64,000 nt of DNA, taken from assembly GCA_015057555.1 (NCBI GenBank), contig SVEC01000008.1, forward strand, positions 41,758 through 105,757, given 5' to 3'. This document shows, piece by piece, positions 43,101 to 53,378 of this stretch. The notes under the pieces are model-generated. The model ran no database searches. It worked only from the letters and a program-made list of their open reading frames with translations, and was not told where the DNA came from. The translations under genes were made by a program, and so were the position numbers. How positions within the stretch are numbered: position 1 is the first letter of the stretch; the number at the start of each line of letters is the position of its first letter. This stretch comes from Lachnospiraceae bacterium (GTDB lineage Bacteria > Bacillota > Clostridia > Lachnospirales > Lachnospiraceae).

Positions 43101-43499
43101 TTAGTTAGTATCCAAAACAAGCTGTGGTCCCTTGGCCTTAGCCATAACTTCCTTCCACACATCTCTCATACCACGAATTTCCTCAACAGCTCTTTCAAGA
43201 AGCTCCATATCCTTCTCCATATTAGCTGATACCAATAATCCGAAAATATAGTCATACATTCTTTTGAAATCCTCTGCTACCGGATACTTAAAGTTGAGTG
43301 TTGACATCAGCTCAACGATAATAGCTCTGCATCTTTGGATATTCATATTAGTATTCTCGTAGTCCTTCTTCTCCAAAGCTTCTATAGCTCTGTTGCCAAA
43401 TTTAACCGCTCCATCATATAACATAAGCGTAAGTTCTGCCGGCGTAGCTGTAAGAACCTTATTGTTACCGTATGCCTTTGTTGCATTATATGCTGCCAT
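43101..43499 (-). CDS. fliS: Flagellar export chaperone FliS
   Basis: ATPAELTLMLYDGAVKFGNRAIEAL. Confidence 0.95.
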   Translation of the reverse strand: MAAYNATKAYGNNKVLTATPAELTLMLYDGAVKFGNRAIEALEKKDYENTNMNIQRCRAIIVELMSTLNFKYPVAEDFKRMYDYIFGLLVSANMEKDMELLERAVEEIRGMRDVWKEVMAKAKGPQLVLDTN

Positions 43500-43537
43500 A
43501 TAATGTACCTCCTGAAATCATTTTATCTAGTATAAGA

Positions 43538-45505
43538 TTACATACCACCCATAAGACCTGCAAGGTAAGATTGTTGCTGCTGAAGAGCTGCCATAGCTGA
43601 CTCCATAGCTGCAAACTGCTCGTAGTATCTATCCTCTAGCTTCTGAAGCTTCTCCTGCCACTTATCTACATCCTCATCATAATCCTTCATCTGCTCTTCC
43701 ATAGTGATGTCATCATAGAAGGTAAGTGAACGACTTGTGCTTGTTCTCTTCATAGAAGCCGCCAGAGAATCATATAACTGCTCTCCGATACCATTTGCAT
43801 CGCCTGTTCCTGCTATAACCTGCTGGAATATATCAGGATTTGACTCGAGCATAGCCTTAAGCTTATTAGTCTCTCCGGAATATGTAGGATCATCTGCATC
43901 TCCTAAGATGTGGAGCTTACCATTCTCAGTGTAATCTCCTGTTACTATACCAAGGGATGCAAGAGTAAAGCTCTGCTTAGAGCCATCCTCCATAGTAACC
44001 TCAACTGATTTGTTAAGAATATTTCTCATATTAGAGAGAAGCTTGTCTATAGTGGAATCTCTTCTGAGAAGACCCTGCTTAGCCTTCTCCTCCCACTTTT
44101 CTATCTGCTTCTCAGAAAGCTGACTCATCTCCTCCTCTGTAAGAGGCTCATAGTCTGTCTTCTTCTCGTCATAGAGCTTATTCATCTCTTCTATAAGCTC
44201 ATTGTACTTCTTAACAAAATTCTTGATACTATCATACATCTTATCAGTATCCTGAGCAACTGATATGCTTATAGGAGCATCATCTGTGAATGTTCCTGTT
44301 GCCTTATCATACTTTCCGGTTACTGATGCTGCTGTAATAGTAAGACCATTAATTTCAAATGTATTGCTGGCACCTGTATATTCAACACCATTGTACTCAA
44401 TGATAGCATCCTGTGCATCCACCTTAGTTGCACCACTGCCTAGTCCAAGGATTTCAAGCGCTTCTGAATCTGATGAAGTTAACTCAAAATTATTATCTAC
44501 TCCTGACTTAGCTGAGTTGATGTAGAATCTTCCCTGATTTTCATCAAAGCTTGCTCCCACACCCATCTTAGAAAGCTCCTCAGTTAATGTAGCTACAGTG
44601 GTCTTATCATCTACCACATAATCCTTGCCATTAATGCTGAAGGTAGTTCCAACATTGATACCAATATCTGTAAGCTTTGTTGACTTGTTGATATCAGCGC
44701 CAGTAAATTCTTTTCTATAATTAGCATCAATAGTGCCTTCAAGAGTTGGATGATTCTCCGCATTCTTATCTGTCTTAAATCCTAATTCTCCACTCATACC
44801 AAGGGCATCTGCTGAGATATTGAAGGTAGTGCCATCCATCTCAAAATCCTTATTCTCCTTGCCGGTAGAGTTAGTAAATGTAATCTTTCCATCTACAATA
44901 CTAGCCTTAAGACCCTTGAAGTTCTTATTAGCAGCAAGCTTTGTATTAAGCTCGCTAAGACTAGCTATGCTGTTCTCCTCTGAACCGCCTAATGTAAACT
45001 CAAGAACCTCTGTGGTCATCTGACCATCCTCGTTCTTAAAGTTACTGCTAATAGATATAGTCTGTCCTTCTAAACCAAGGCTATTGCCATCTGCATCTGT
45101 CATATCTGCAAACTTAGTAGATGTAGTTATATCTGAATAGCTTACATATGCCTTATCACTCTTTATGCTGGCACCAGTAAGATATGCTGATGAGGCAAGC
45201 TGCTTAACTGATACCGTATGTGAGCCACTAGGTGCATTAGCACCTGCACTTACTTTTACCTTATTCTCATCTCCTGATGTTGCTTTCTTGGTCTGATAAG
45301 CACTTGCACTCTTAAAGTTGAAAAGCTCACTCTTATAGAAATTATAAATCTTAGTATTAAGATCCTGCCATGCCTCCTGCTTCCACTCAAGCTTTTGCTT
45401 TTCTTGCTTAACTTTATTAACCTTTGTAGAGCTGGCTGCAACTAATTCCTTAACCATGCCCTCTGTATCCATACCGGAAATAAGACCTGTCATTCTAATT
45501 GCCAT
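43538..45505 (-). CDS. fliD: Flagellar filament cap FliD
   Basis: IRMTGLISGMDTEGMVKELVAA; C-terminal FliD domain. Confidence 0.96.
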   Translation of the reverse strand: MAIRMTGLISGMDTEGMVKELVAASSTKVNKVKQEKQKLEWKQEAWQDLNTKIYNFYKSELFNFKSASAYQTKKATSGDENKVKVSAGANAPSGSHTVSVKQLASSAYLTGASIKSDKAYVSYSDITTSTKFADMTDADGNSLGLEGQTISISSNFKNEDGQMTTEVLEFTLGGSEENSIASLSELNTKLAANKNFKGLKASIVDGKITFTNSTGKENKDFEMDGTTFNISADALGMSGELGFKTDKNAENHPTLEGTIDANYRKEFTGADINKSTKLTDIGINVGTTFSINGKDYVVDDKTTVATLTEELSKMGVGASFDENQGRFYINSAKSGVDNNFELTSSDSEALEILGLGSGATKVDAQDAIIEYNGVEYTGASNTFEINGLTITAASVTGKYDKATGTFTDDAPISISVAQDTDKMYDSIKNFVKKYNELIEEMNKLYDEKKTDYEPLTEEEMSQLSEKQIEKWEEKAKQGLLRRDSTIDKLLSNMRNILNKSVEVTMEDGSKQSFTLASLGIVTGDYTENGKLHILGDADDPTYSGETNKLKAMLESNPDIFQQVIAGTGDANGIGEQLYDSLAASMKRTSTSRSLTFYDDITMEEQMKDYDEDVDKWQEKLQKLEDRYYEQFAAMESAMAALQQQQSYLAGLMGGM

Positions 45506-45521
45506 AGTCTATCTCTCCCTT

Positions 45522-45962
45522 CTATCGTTTCTCATCAACCATAAGACCTGCAAGCTCCCATGCCTTAGCTATCATATCAAGAGCCTTCTCTGGTGGTATC
45601 TCTCTAATAACCTCATCCGTATCCTTATCTCTAACTGTTATAGAGATACGGTTAGTCTCCTCATGATACTTAAAGCTACAGCTTGTACGTCTAAGCTGAT
45701 TGTTAATGTTGTCAACTGCTGACTTAACCTGTTCAGTAGTGACCTCTTTGTCCTTCTGAACAGTTCCAGACTGCTGCTCCTGACCAAACTGCTGCTGTGA
45801 GTATCCTCCTCTAGCATCTGTGGTTACAGGTGCTACTCTGTCATTAGCTGCTGCAACTGGCGCTGAACCCATGTCTGTAACCTGAATCTCAGGCTTACTT
45901 ACCTTCTGTGTGCTGGTGGTGTAGCTCATTGTACTTGCTCCACCGATTCTTTCGATTCCCAT
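45522..45962 (-). CDS. flaG: FlaG family protein
   Basis: C-terminal CSFKYHEETNRISITVRDKDTDEVIREIPPEKALDMIAKAWELAGLMVDEKR. Confidence 0.88.
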   Translation of the reverse strand: MGIERIGGASTMSYTTSTQKVSKPEIQVTDMGSAPVAAANDRVAPVTTDARGGYSQQQFGQEQQSGTVQKDKEVTTEQVKSAVDNINNQLRRTSCSFKYHEETNRISITVRDKDTDEVIREIPPEKALDMIAKAWELAGLMVDEKR

Positions 45963-46192
45963 AATTTCCACCTCCGTGTGAATGTTTCCCTTCCTTAATA
46001 TATTGGGATAATGTTAATAGTTAATAAGTTTCTCTAAAACAAGGCCTAGTTTTAGCCTCTTTCTGCTATCTAGTATATCGTCAAGTTAATATATAAATTT
46101 TATACCTAAATCCAAGAAAACTCAACAATTTAGTATTTTTCCTATATTCAAGGCATATGTTTTAACAATTCCGCCATTATATACAATGCCAA

Positions 46193-46313
46193 ATGGGCTG
46201 TGCCAACAACCTACAATACGACCGCGACAGGGTAAAGTGGAGCTGACCGTCTTAGTGTCAGCGAAACTTTATCCCTAGGCAGGTCGGCTAGTAATTACCG
46301 TCGCACAGCCCAT
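46193..46313 (-). ncRNA. Type-1 structured element, copy B
   Basis: Reverse strand ATGGGCTGTGC...GCACAGCCCAT 11-bp terminal stem enclosing GACCTGCCTAGGG-A-TAAAGT-ttc-GCTGACACTAAGACGGTCAGC-tcc-ACTTTA-CCCTGTCGCGG. Confidence 0.75.
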
Positions 46314-46335
46314 AGCATTATATTATAAAGAAATG

Positions 46336-46551
46336 TTAAAACAATTTCTTAAGGCTCTCTATATCGATAGATGCTGCAGTAGCTCTATTCTCCTCCTGAA
46401 TCTGAGTGTAAATTTCCTTTCTATATACAGGAACACTCTTAGGGGCATTGATTCCTATCTTAATCTGGTCGCCCTTTACCTCTAGTACAGTGAGCTCGAT
46501 ATCACTGCCTATCATAATGGACTCTCCCTGCTTTCTTGACAGTGCTAACAT
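46336..46551 (-). CDS. csrA: Carbon storage regulator CsrA
   Basis: [48 protein letters not shown]. Confidence 0.97.
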   Translation of the reverse strand: MLALSRKQGESIMIGSDIELTVLEVKGDQIKIGINAPKSVPVYRKEIYTQIQEENRATAASIDIESLKKLF

Positions 46552-46552
46552 A

Positions 46553-47017
46553 TTACTCACCTTCCTTTTCCTTCATAGCCTGAATTGCCTCGTAGGCATT
46601 AAACTTAACAGGATATTCCTGATTCTCCACTATAACCTGCATAGCCTTTCTATCCACAGTATTAATAATAAATGGTCCCTTAAGATTTGCAGTCATCATT
46701 GTAATATCTGAAGGTATAGAGAGACTTACAAATATAAGCAAATCTGCATCTGCAGGATCTCCTATAGTCTTCATAAGTTCATCCTCTATAGTTGGAGTAT
46801 AATTATCCATTAGATCTAATGGATTAATAACAGGAAGCACCATAAGTGGCTCCTCCATAGACTGTAACCAGCTAATCTTAGATCTCTCCTCACGCTCTGA
46901 ATCATAGATAAGAGCGAAATTCTTAAGATTCTCGAATCCAATAATACCATTAGGGAAGTTGATTATCTTGTCATCCTCAATATCAATAGTTCCAAAAAAT
47001 TTAGTCTCTGCTACCAT
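46553..47017 (-). CDS. fliW: Flagellar assembly factor FliW
   Basis: [19 protein letters not shown]; adjacent to csrA. Confidence 0.95.
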   Translation of the reverse strand: MVAETKFFGTIDIEDDKIINFPNGIIGFENLKNFALIYDSEREERSKISWLQSMEEPLMVLPVINPLDLMDNYTPTIEDELMKTIGDPADADLLIFVSLSIPSDITMMTANLKGPFIINTVDRKAMQVIVENQEYPVKFNAYEAIQAMKEKEGE

Positions 47018-47038
47018 GTAAACACCCTCCTTAATATT

Positions 47039-48568
47039 TTATAAATAATCAAGCAATGTAGTCTGCATTATATTGCTGGTTGCAGCAAGTGCTGACTCAT
47101 ATACTAATTCTGCCTGATTGAATTCTATAATAGCTGAATCTGTCTCAGTATCCTCATTCTTAGATTTTAGCTCCTTAAATGCCGCAAACTGTTCATCAAC
47201 TCTTGTGCCAATCATCTCCAGCTTACTCATGCGACTTCCTATGTCTGACTGCATAGCTGATACCACTGACATGTAGTTCTGGAAATTAGTAATGTTGTTG
47301 GAGAATGTTTTCTGCATATTCTCCTTCTTAATTGCTATCTCTGTATCCAAATCCTTAATCATACGTTCAATCTGCTCCACAGCATCTTCATTTGAAGAAT
47401 ACTGAACATCCTCTAACATCTTTTCTAGTCTTACTTTTGCATCTTCTGCCTCTGTAAGGTCTGTAAGCGCATAGATTAAGTCATTAATATCATTACTCAT
47501 CTCCTCTGAGATGACCTGATTGCCCTCAGTATTTACTTGAATACTCTGGTTAAAGTTAACCTCATAATAAATAGGTTGTCCTTCTTCCGGCTTATCATAC
47601 TCCACTTCCTTCACACTGCCATCTGTCTGTACTGTATACTGAGTACAGTCAAAATAATGCTCAGGTCTTAAATCCCCTGCCAGGAAATCTGTCTTAGCAT
47701 AGGTTACATCTATGGATGTGGCTGTCTTTAGAGTATTATATACATTCTCACCGAATATAATCTCTCCTGTTTCCTCTATAATATGAATATCATCTGGTCC
47801 CACGTTATAGTATTCATCAACATCATCCTCTGTCATAACAGTGGTCGTAAAGGCTGAAAGATCCATATCTGCTCCTGCAGCATCCTTAGCGGTAAGTGTG
47901 AGAACATTTTCTCCATCATTGTTAGTATCTGTAATATTTTCATAGGCCAGATTAAGTCTGTAAACCTGTTCTGGATTAGGCTGCTCATATGCAGCTGTTC
48001 CATCGATATAAGCATCTACCTGAGTATAATCAACACCATTAAGCACCACATTTTTAGTGTCCATAGCTGTTGGGTCAAAGCTCTGAGTTATATCATAGGA
48101 GTATTTGCTTACGTCCTCTGTATTTATAAAGGTTAAGCTTCTATCTGTCTTATATCCAGAGAATATATATCTTCCTGCATAGGTTGCATTACCCTCCTCA
48201 TATAGCATCTCCTGAAGCTGCTTCAATGAATCAATGATCGCATTTCTATCATCTGAATTAAATGAATCTGTAGAACCCTGTACACAGTAGGTTGTGATAT
48301 CCTCTATTCTCTTGGTAATATTATCAAGAGATGTGGTTGATATGTCAAACCAAGATGATGCATCCGGGATATTCTTCTCCTTATACTGCTGAAGCTGGTT
48401 AACTGTTGTTCTAAGCTTTAATGCTCTAATTGCGATAACCGGATCCTCTGATGCCTGAGATATCTTCTTGCCTGTTGTCATCTGCTGTGTAGTTTTATTA
48501 ACTGCAGACATACTCTTTTGCATATTTCTAAGTGAGTTGCCTGTAATCATCTGGTTAGTTATTCTCAT
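47039..48568 (-). CDS. flgL: Flagellar hook-associated protein 3
   Basis: MRITNQMITGNSLRNMQKSMSAVNKTTQQMTTGKKISQASEDP. Confidence 0.94.
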   Translation of the reverse strand: MRITNQMITGNSLRNMQKSMSAVNKTTQQMTTGKKISQASEDPVIAIRALKLRTTVNQLQQYKEKNIPDASSWFDISTTSLDNITKRIEDITTYCVQGSTDSFNSDDRNAIIDSLKQLQEMLYEEGNATYAGRYIFSGYKTDRSLTFINTEDVSKYSYDITQSFDPTAMDTKNVVLNGVDYTQVDAYIDGTAAYEQPNPEQVYRLNLAYENITDTNNDGENVLTLTAKDAAGADMDLSAFTTTVMTEDDVDEYYNVGPDDIHIIEETGEIIFGENVYNTLKTATSIDVTYAKTDFLAGDLRPEHYFDCTQYTVQTDGSVKEVEYDKPEEGQPIYYEVNFNQSIQVNTEGNQVISEEMSNDINDLIYALTDLTEAEDAKVRLEKMLEDVQYSSNEDAVEQIERMIKDLDTEIAIKKENMQKTFSNNITNFQNYMSVVSAMQSDIGSRMSKLEMIGTRVDEQFAAFKELKSKNEDTETDSAIIEFNQAELVYESALAATSNIMQTTLLDYL

Positions 48569-48607
48569 ACAACCTACCTCCTGTCACTAAAGTCTATCCG
48601 TCTTTGC

Positions 48608-50476
48608 TTATACTCCTGTCTGATTAATAAGCTTGTCATATACCTCGTTAAGAACTGATATAACCTTTGATGCAAGATTATATAGATTCTGGAACTTGGT
48701 TAAATCTGCTGCCTCTTCGTTCTCATCAACACCTGATACCGAGCTTCTCTGGTTATCGATAGTGTACCTAATATCATCCTGATTAGCAGCAAATGTATTA
48801 GTCTTTGATATATCCACCGCCATAGTTGTGGTTATGGATTGCATAAAATGAGAAACTGTACCCTGAGCATACATAGTCTGGTCAGTCATACCAAATATAA
48901 TCTTATCAACTATAGGTCTTGCCTCTACATTGCCCTGAGCTATATCATCTGCATAGGATACTGCAACCTTAGCCGGGTCCTTCTTCCACTGCTGGTTAAG
49001 CTCCCAGTTAAGAGCTGTAATTCTATAGTAAGAAGAGTCTGTGGATTTAAGAGTTCCTGCTCCCTCCATAGTACCCTTAAGCACATAATCATTACCCTCT
49101 GCGTCCTCTGCTGTAAACATATCAAGTGCTGCATCACCATTTTCATCAACACCCTCTGTTACAATAGAATTCATATAGTCTGAGAAGGTTCTTACCATCT
49201 CGTTAAAACGAGCCATATAGTAAGGAATACCCTTTACGGAAATGTACTCGCCTATTTTTGCTGTTTTCCCTTCTATTCCCTGTGGGAACTTAGCTGAAAT
49301 CTCTACACCCTTGTCATCAAACATCGTCATGTTCTCAAATACAAAGTTTGTAAGGTATCCATCCTGGTCATAATCAGCTATCCAACCGTCATACATATAT
49401 TCTTTTCCATTTAGGTTAATAATACCCTGCTGTGGTAAGTTTAGGTTATATACATGTATAGGGTTTTCCATATCGATGGCTACACTTGATGGGTTCTCTG
49501 TAACGGATTTTACGCTACCTCTAAAATTCTCACCATTGTTACCATCTCTAATTTCAAAAAGTCCCTGAAGCTTTCCTTCTGTGTGAAGAGCATCAAACTT
49601 TTCTCCTGCAGTTCCGTCAGCACACTGCCAAAATACATCTACCAAGCCTTCCACATCTGTCTGATTGAAATTCTCACTTCTTGGAACTACCATAAGCTGG
49701 TTGAATTCCATCTCATCTACCAGGATAACTCCATTGATACGAACAGAAAGAGCCTCTGCATTGGAAGGAACCTGTTCGTGTCCCACACCGTACATAATAG
49801 ACTTTTCTAATACCTCAACCTCGGCATACTCTGAAAGTGTGTCAATACATACTCCTCGCTTATCTCTAAGGTCATTGGCATTACCACCCTTAAGCTCAAC
49901 ATTTATAATCTGCTGTGTAAGCTCGTATATCTGCTTAGCTAAGGAGTTAATCTCACTAACTGCCAGCTCTATCTCATCATTGATAGTTTTCTGAGTGTTC
50001 TGGAAATTGTTAGCCATCTCATTCATCATATCAGTGAAGCCGTCAGCTGTAAGTGTATACGAAATTCTAGTTGTATAATCTGATGGATTGTCTGCCAAAT
50101 CCTGAAGGGCCTGTGACATCTGTGATAACCACTTTGTATATCCCGCCTCACCTGTCATCTCATTCATATAAGTCTGAAGGGTTGCCAGGTTATCATTCTG
50201 AGTGTAGTACTTATTGTACTTAGAATTAGCCGCCCAATACTTGTTGTCATAGAATTCATTTCTAAGACGGTCGATGCTATCTCCACCTACACCTGTACCC
50301 ATCATACCATAGCTCTGATGAAGTCTAAGAGCATCTGTGGCCGATACCACAACCTGCTGTCTGGAGTATCCTTCAGTATTAGCATTTGAAATATTGTGTG
50401 AAGTTGTATTAAGGGCTGTCTGGAAATAGTTAAGTCCTGAAAGTCCTGTATTAAGTCCTAAAAATGTTGATGGCAT
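48608..50476 (-). CDS. flgK: Flagellar hook-associated protein 1 (copy 1)
   Basis: LGLNTGLSGLNYFQTALNTTSHNISNANTEGYSRQQV; C-terminal FlgK domain. Confidence 0.94.
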   Translation of the reverse strand: MPSTFLGLNTGLSGLNYFQTALNTTSHNISNANTEGYSRQQVVVSATDALRLHQSYGMMGTGVGGDSIDRLRNEFYDNKYWAANSKYNKYYTQNDNLATLQTYMNEMTGEAGYTKWLSQMSQALQDLADNPSDYTTRISYTLTADGFTDMMNEMANNFQNTQKTINDEIELAVSEINSLAKQIYELTQQIINVELKGGNANDLRDKRGVCIDTLSEYAEVEVLEKSIMYGVGHEQVPSNAEALSVRINGVILVDEMEFNQLMVVPRSENFNQTDVEGLVDVFWQCADGTAGEKFDALHTEGKLQGLFEIRDGNNGENFRGSVKSVTENPSSVAIDMENPIHVYNLNLPQQGIINLNGKEYMYDGWIADYDQDGYLTNFVFENMTMFDDKGVEISAKFPQGIEGKTAKIGEYISVKGIPYYMARFNEMVRTFSDYMNSIVTEGVDENGDAALDMFTAEDAEGNDYVLKGTMEGAGTLKSTDSSYYRITALNWELNQQWKKDPAKVAVSYADDIAQGNVEARPIVDKIIFGMTDQTMYAQGTVSHFMQSITTTMAVDISKTNTFAANQDDIRYTIDNQRSSVSGVDENEEAADLTKFQNLYNLASKVISVLNEVYDKLINQTGV

Positions 50477-50488
50477 CTACGTCACCTC

Positions 50489-52309
50489 CTATACTCCAAG
50501 GGTTGTTATAAGATGTTCTATCATCTCTGATACGGTATTGATATATCTAGAGGATGCATTATATGCGTGCTGGAACTTAATCATATTTGAAAGCTCCTCA
50601 TCTGATGATACACCAACTACACCTTGTCTCAAATTCTCTATATCTGTTACGGACTGTTGCTGAGTTTGGGTCATATTGTTATAGGTATAACCTCTGTCAG
50701 CTAAGTCCTCCATCATTCCTGCATAATAGTCCATAAAGTTACACTCTACCAGAGAGTTTGGACTAACTGTTGCAAACTTTGTATTCCAAAGGTCAAGCAT
50801 AGCATCTACATTTTCCTGTGCCTCTTCACCAGTTACCATAGTAAGTGGTAAGAGAGATGGATTCTGAAGAAGCTTATCGTTGATTTCGATGTTACCACCT
50901 GTGTAAAGAGAGTAGAAATCATCCTCGCTCTCCTCATTGTAAACCATAAAGGTTTCTATGGAACCGTCTGCTAATTTTAAGGTCTGCTCTGTATATCTAG
51001 GCGTGCTCTTTCTAACAAAAAGCTCTGTTCCTGGATATTCATTACCAACACCCATTCCCATTCCAGCCTTCTCCTCATCCAGAACCTTTATAGTGGTTCC
51101 GTCTGCAAGAGTTACCTCCTTATTAGGACAAAGGAGATCGTTAAAGCCTGTAACTATAGCATGTACTAAAACATCAAACTGTGACATAAGATTAGTCACT
51201 GTATATGGCTCCACATACTTGTTAAAGTAATCTAGCTTGTCTACGTATGTGTTCATATCCTCCTCATACTGAACCATCGCCGCATCATAATCTGCTGTAT
51301 CAGCAAAGTCCTCTGCTATAGGTTTGTCTGGCTTTATAGGAACATCTGTATAATTACTTACAAAATATCCTCTGGACATCAATAATCCCTTTAGGGAGCC
51401 TATATCTGAATTGCTCTTTGTAGAAGGAACCTTATTGATATTAAAGAGTGCTGTCTCGTCATCCTTCCAAACCGGAATCATAAAGTCTGTGGAATCCTGT
51501 GCAAAATCATACTGTGAAGTATACTGCTCGCTGTCACAAATCTTTATAACATCAAGCTCATATGCCTTACCTCTGGTTACAAGACATCTACCCTCTATGT
51601 AAAGCTCCACTGTTCCGTCTACGTTATTAACTATCTCTGTCTTAACCGTTCCGCTAAGCTCGTCCAAAAGTAGGTTTCTTGCATCTCTGTAATCGTTTGC
51701 CTTCTCTATACCGGCCGCCTCACAGGCAAGAATCTTATCATTAAGCTCCAACACCTCATCCGCTATCTCGTTGATTCTCTTAACCTGATTCTGTATCTCT
51801 ACATTAAGATTACGCTGATAATTAATAAAGCTTGTTCTTATATCCTGTACTCTATCTAAAAAGAGCTGTGCTGTAGATATGAAAGAGCTTCTGGTAACAA
51901 TACTGTTTGATTCCTTTTGAAGCTCCTGCAAACTAAGCCACAGTTCATTCATTGACGTATTAAAATCCTGACCCTCCAGCTCACCGAAATATGTCTCTAT
52001 CTCTGAAGCAGTCTCGTACTGTGCCTTGTAGAAGTTCATTCTTCCATTCTCTGCTCTGTAGGCAGCATCTGCGAAATTATCTCTAGCCTGCTTTATCTCT
52101 GCTGTTACTACTCCAAGGCCTGCTTTGTTCTCACCGAAAACATTGGTTGTTCCAAGTCCTCTATAGGTTCTATCAGTGAGCATAACCTGCTGACGGCTGA
52201 AGCCTTTGGTCTGAGTATTCATTAAATTGTGTGCTGTCGTATTAAGTGCATACTGGTTAGTCTGAAGACCTGTAACACCTATAGACAATCTTCCCATTGT
52301 TCCGCTCAT
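50489..52309 (-). CDS. flgK: Flagellar hook-associated protein 1 (copy 2)
   Basis: LSIGVTGLQTNQYALNTTAHNLMNTQTKGFSRQQVMLTDR; MIKFQHAYNASSRYINTVSEMIEHLI. Confidence 0.92.
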   Translation of the reverse strand: MSGTMGRLSIGVTGLQTNQYALNTTAHNLMNTQTKGFSRQQVMLTDRTYRGLGTTNVFGENKAGLGVVTAEIKQARDNFADAAYRAENGRMNFYKAQYETASEIETYFGELEGQDFNTSMNELWLSLQELQKESNSIVTRSSFISTAQLFLDRVQDIRTSFINYQRNLNVEIQNQVKRINEIADEVLELNDKILACEAAGIEKANDYRDARNLLLDELSGTVKTEIVNNVDGTVELYIEGRCLVTRGKAYELDVIKICDSEQYTSQYDFAQDSTDFMIPVWKDDETALFNINKVPSTKSNSDIGSLKGLLMSRGYFVSNYTDVPIKPDKPIAEDFADTADYDAAMVQYEEDMNTYVDKLDYFNKYVEPYTVTNLMSQFDVLVHAIVTGFNDLLCPNKEVTLADGTTIKVLDEEKAGMGMGVGNEYPGTELFVRKSTPRYTEQTLKLADGSIETFMVYNEESEDDFYSLYTGGNIEINDKLLQNPSLLPLTMVTGEEAQENVDAMLDLWNTKFATVSPNSLVECNFMDYYAGMMEDLADRGYTYNNMTQTQQQSVTDIENLRQGVVGVSSDEELSNMIKFQHAYNASSRYINTVSEMIEHLITTLGV

Positions 52310-52332
52310 TAGCTCACCTTCCTGTATCTAAA

Positions 52333-52860
52333 TTACTGTTTTGTATCAAACTTGCCAGGCATATCCATGCCTCCTGCGTATCCACCCTGACCTTTAAACA
52401 TATCCTTGCTGTATTCTGCGGTCTCAGGTGCTCTGTTTAAATTCTGTAGTAGATTAATGTTGTATTCTATCATAGCCAGAGATTCCTGAATCAAATTCTG
52501 GTTATGGTCATTAACCTCTCTTAGCTTTTTGGCTATCTTAGCCAGCTTTTCGTTAATCTCCAAAAGAGGTTCCCTAAATTCAGGCTGTCCCTCTAGGAAG
52601 CTAACTATATCTGAAATTTTAAGGTCAGATGCCTTCTTATTAAGCACGCTGGCGATATTTGCCATAGTACTGTTTCGCTTGCTCTCATAGCTCGTAATAG
52701 TATCTACCAGAGCCTGCTCCTTGTCAGTTGTTGCTCTAAGCCTGTCAAGGTTGTTGGAGATAATGGATGATGTCTTCTCCATAGACACCTCAAGAAGCTT
52801 CTCATACACAGCATACTCCTCATTAAGTCCTATTATTAAATTCTCGATTAAGCTTGCCAT
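52333..52860 (-). CDS. FlgN-family flagellar chaperone
   Basis: FlgN-like helical protein between flgK and flgM. Confidence 0.85.
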   Translation of the reverse strand: MASLIENLIIGLNEEYAVYEKLLEVSMEKTSSIISNNLDRLRATTDKEQALVDTITSYESKRNSTMANIASVLNKKASDLKISDIVSFLEGQPEFREPLLEINEKLAKIAKKLREVNDHNQNLIQESLAMIEYNINLLQNLNRAPETAEYSKDMFKGQGGYAGGMDMPGKFDTKQ

Positions 52861-52887
52861 AATAAGTTACTCCTTTTTTATCTCCAA

Positions 52888-53175
52888 CTAGATTGACTGT
52901 GCTTTGTAAGCGCTCATAAGCTTATCTGCAAAGGCTTCCGGACTAACACTATAAGTTCCGCTCTGCACTCTTGCTTTAAGCTCACTTATCTTGCTTTCTC
53001 TCACATCAGATACGCCTGCAAGTGCATTCTTAGCTACCTGCATATCCTTACCCATGCTTGAAAACGAAACCTCATCCTTGAAGCTTGCATAGTTGGTACC
53101 GCTTACTGAACTAGACTTCTTTGTGCTCTTAGAGCCGTAAATCTGATTGACCATATTATAAGTACCAATTCGCAT
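52888..53175 (-). CDS. flgM: Anti-sigma-28 factor FlgM
   Basis: C-terminal SKISELKARVQSGTYSVSPEAFADKLMSAY; start MRIGTYNM with AGGAGGG. Confidence 0.88.
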   Translation of the reverse strand: MRIGTYNMVNQIYGSKSTKKSSSVSGTNYASFKDEVSFSSMGKDMQVAKNALAGVSDVRESKISELKARVQSGTYSVSPEAFADKLMSAYKAQSI

Positions 53176-53210
53176 AAAGATCCCTCCTTGTAAATAATTC
53201 TTCACTTAAT

Positions 53211-53217
53211 TTATCGG
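53211..53217 (-). promoter_or_regulatory. Sigma-28-type -10 (CCGATAA) upstream of flgM
   Basis: Reverse strand TTACCGATAAATTAA; no clear -35. Confidence 0.4.
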
Positions 53218-53291
53218 TAATTTTCAGAATATCATAACACTTTTTGTAAATATTTTTGTACTAATATAAATACAATCCGCCCATAAAAATA

Positions 53292-53323
53292 CCGAGATAT
53301 CAAGTATTACACTAATATCTCGG
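53292..53323 (-). terminator. Terminator downstream of yvyF-like gene
   Basis: CCGAGATAT...ATATCTCGG followed on the reverse strand by TATTTTTAT. Confidence 0.65.
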
Positions 53324-53378
53324 CAATTTACATAATATTCTTAACCCATAAAATAGCAACTAAAAGTTACCACTTTCA

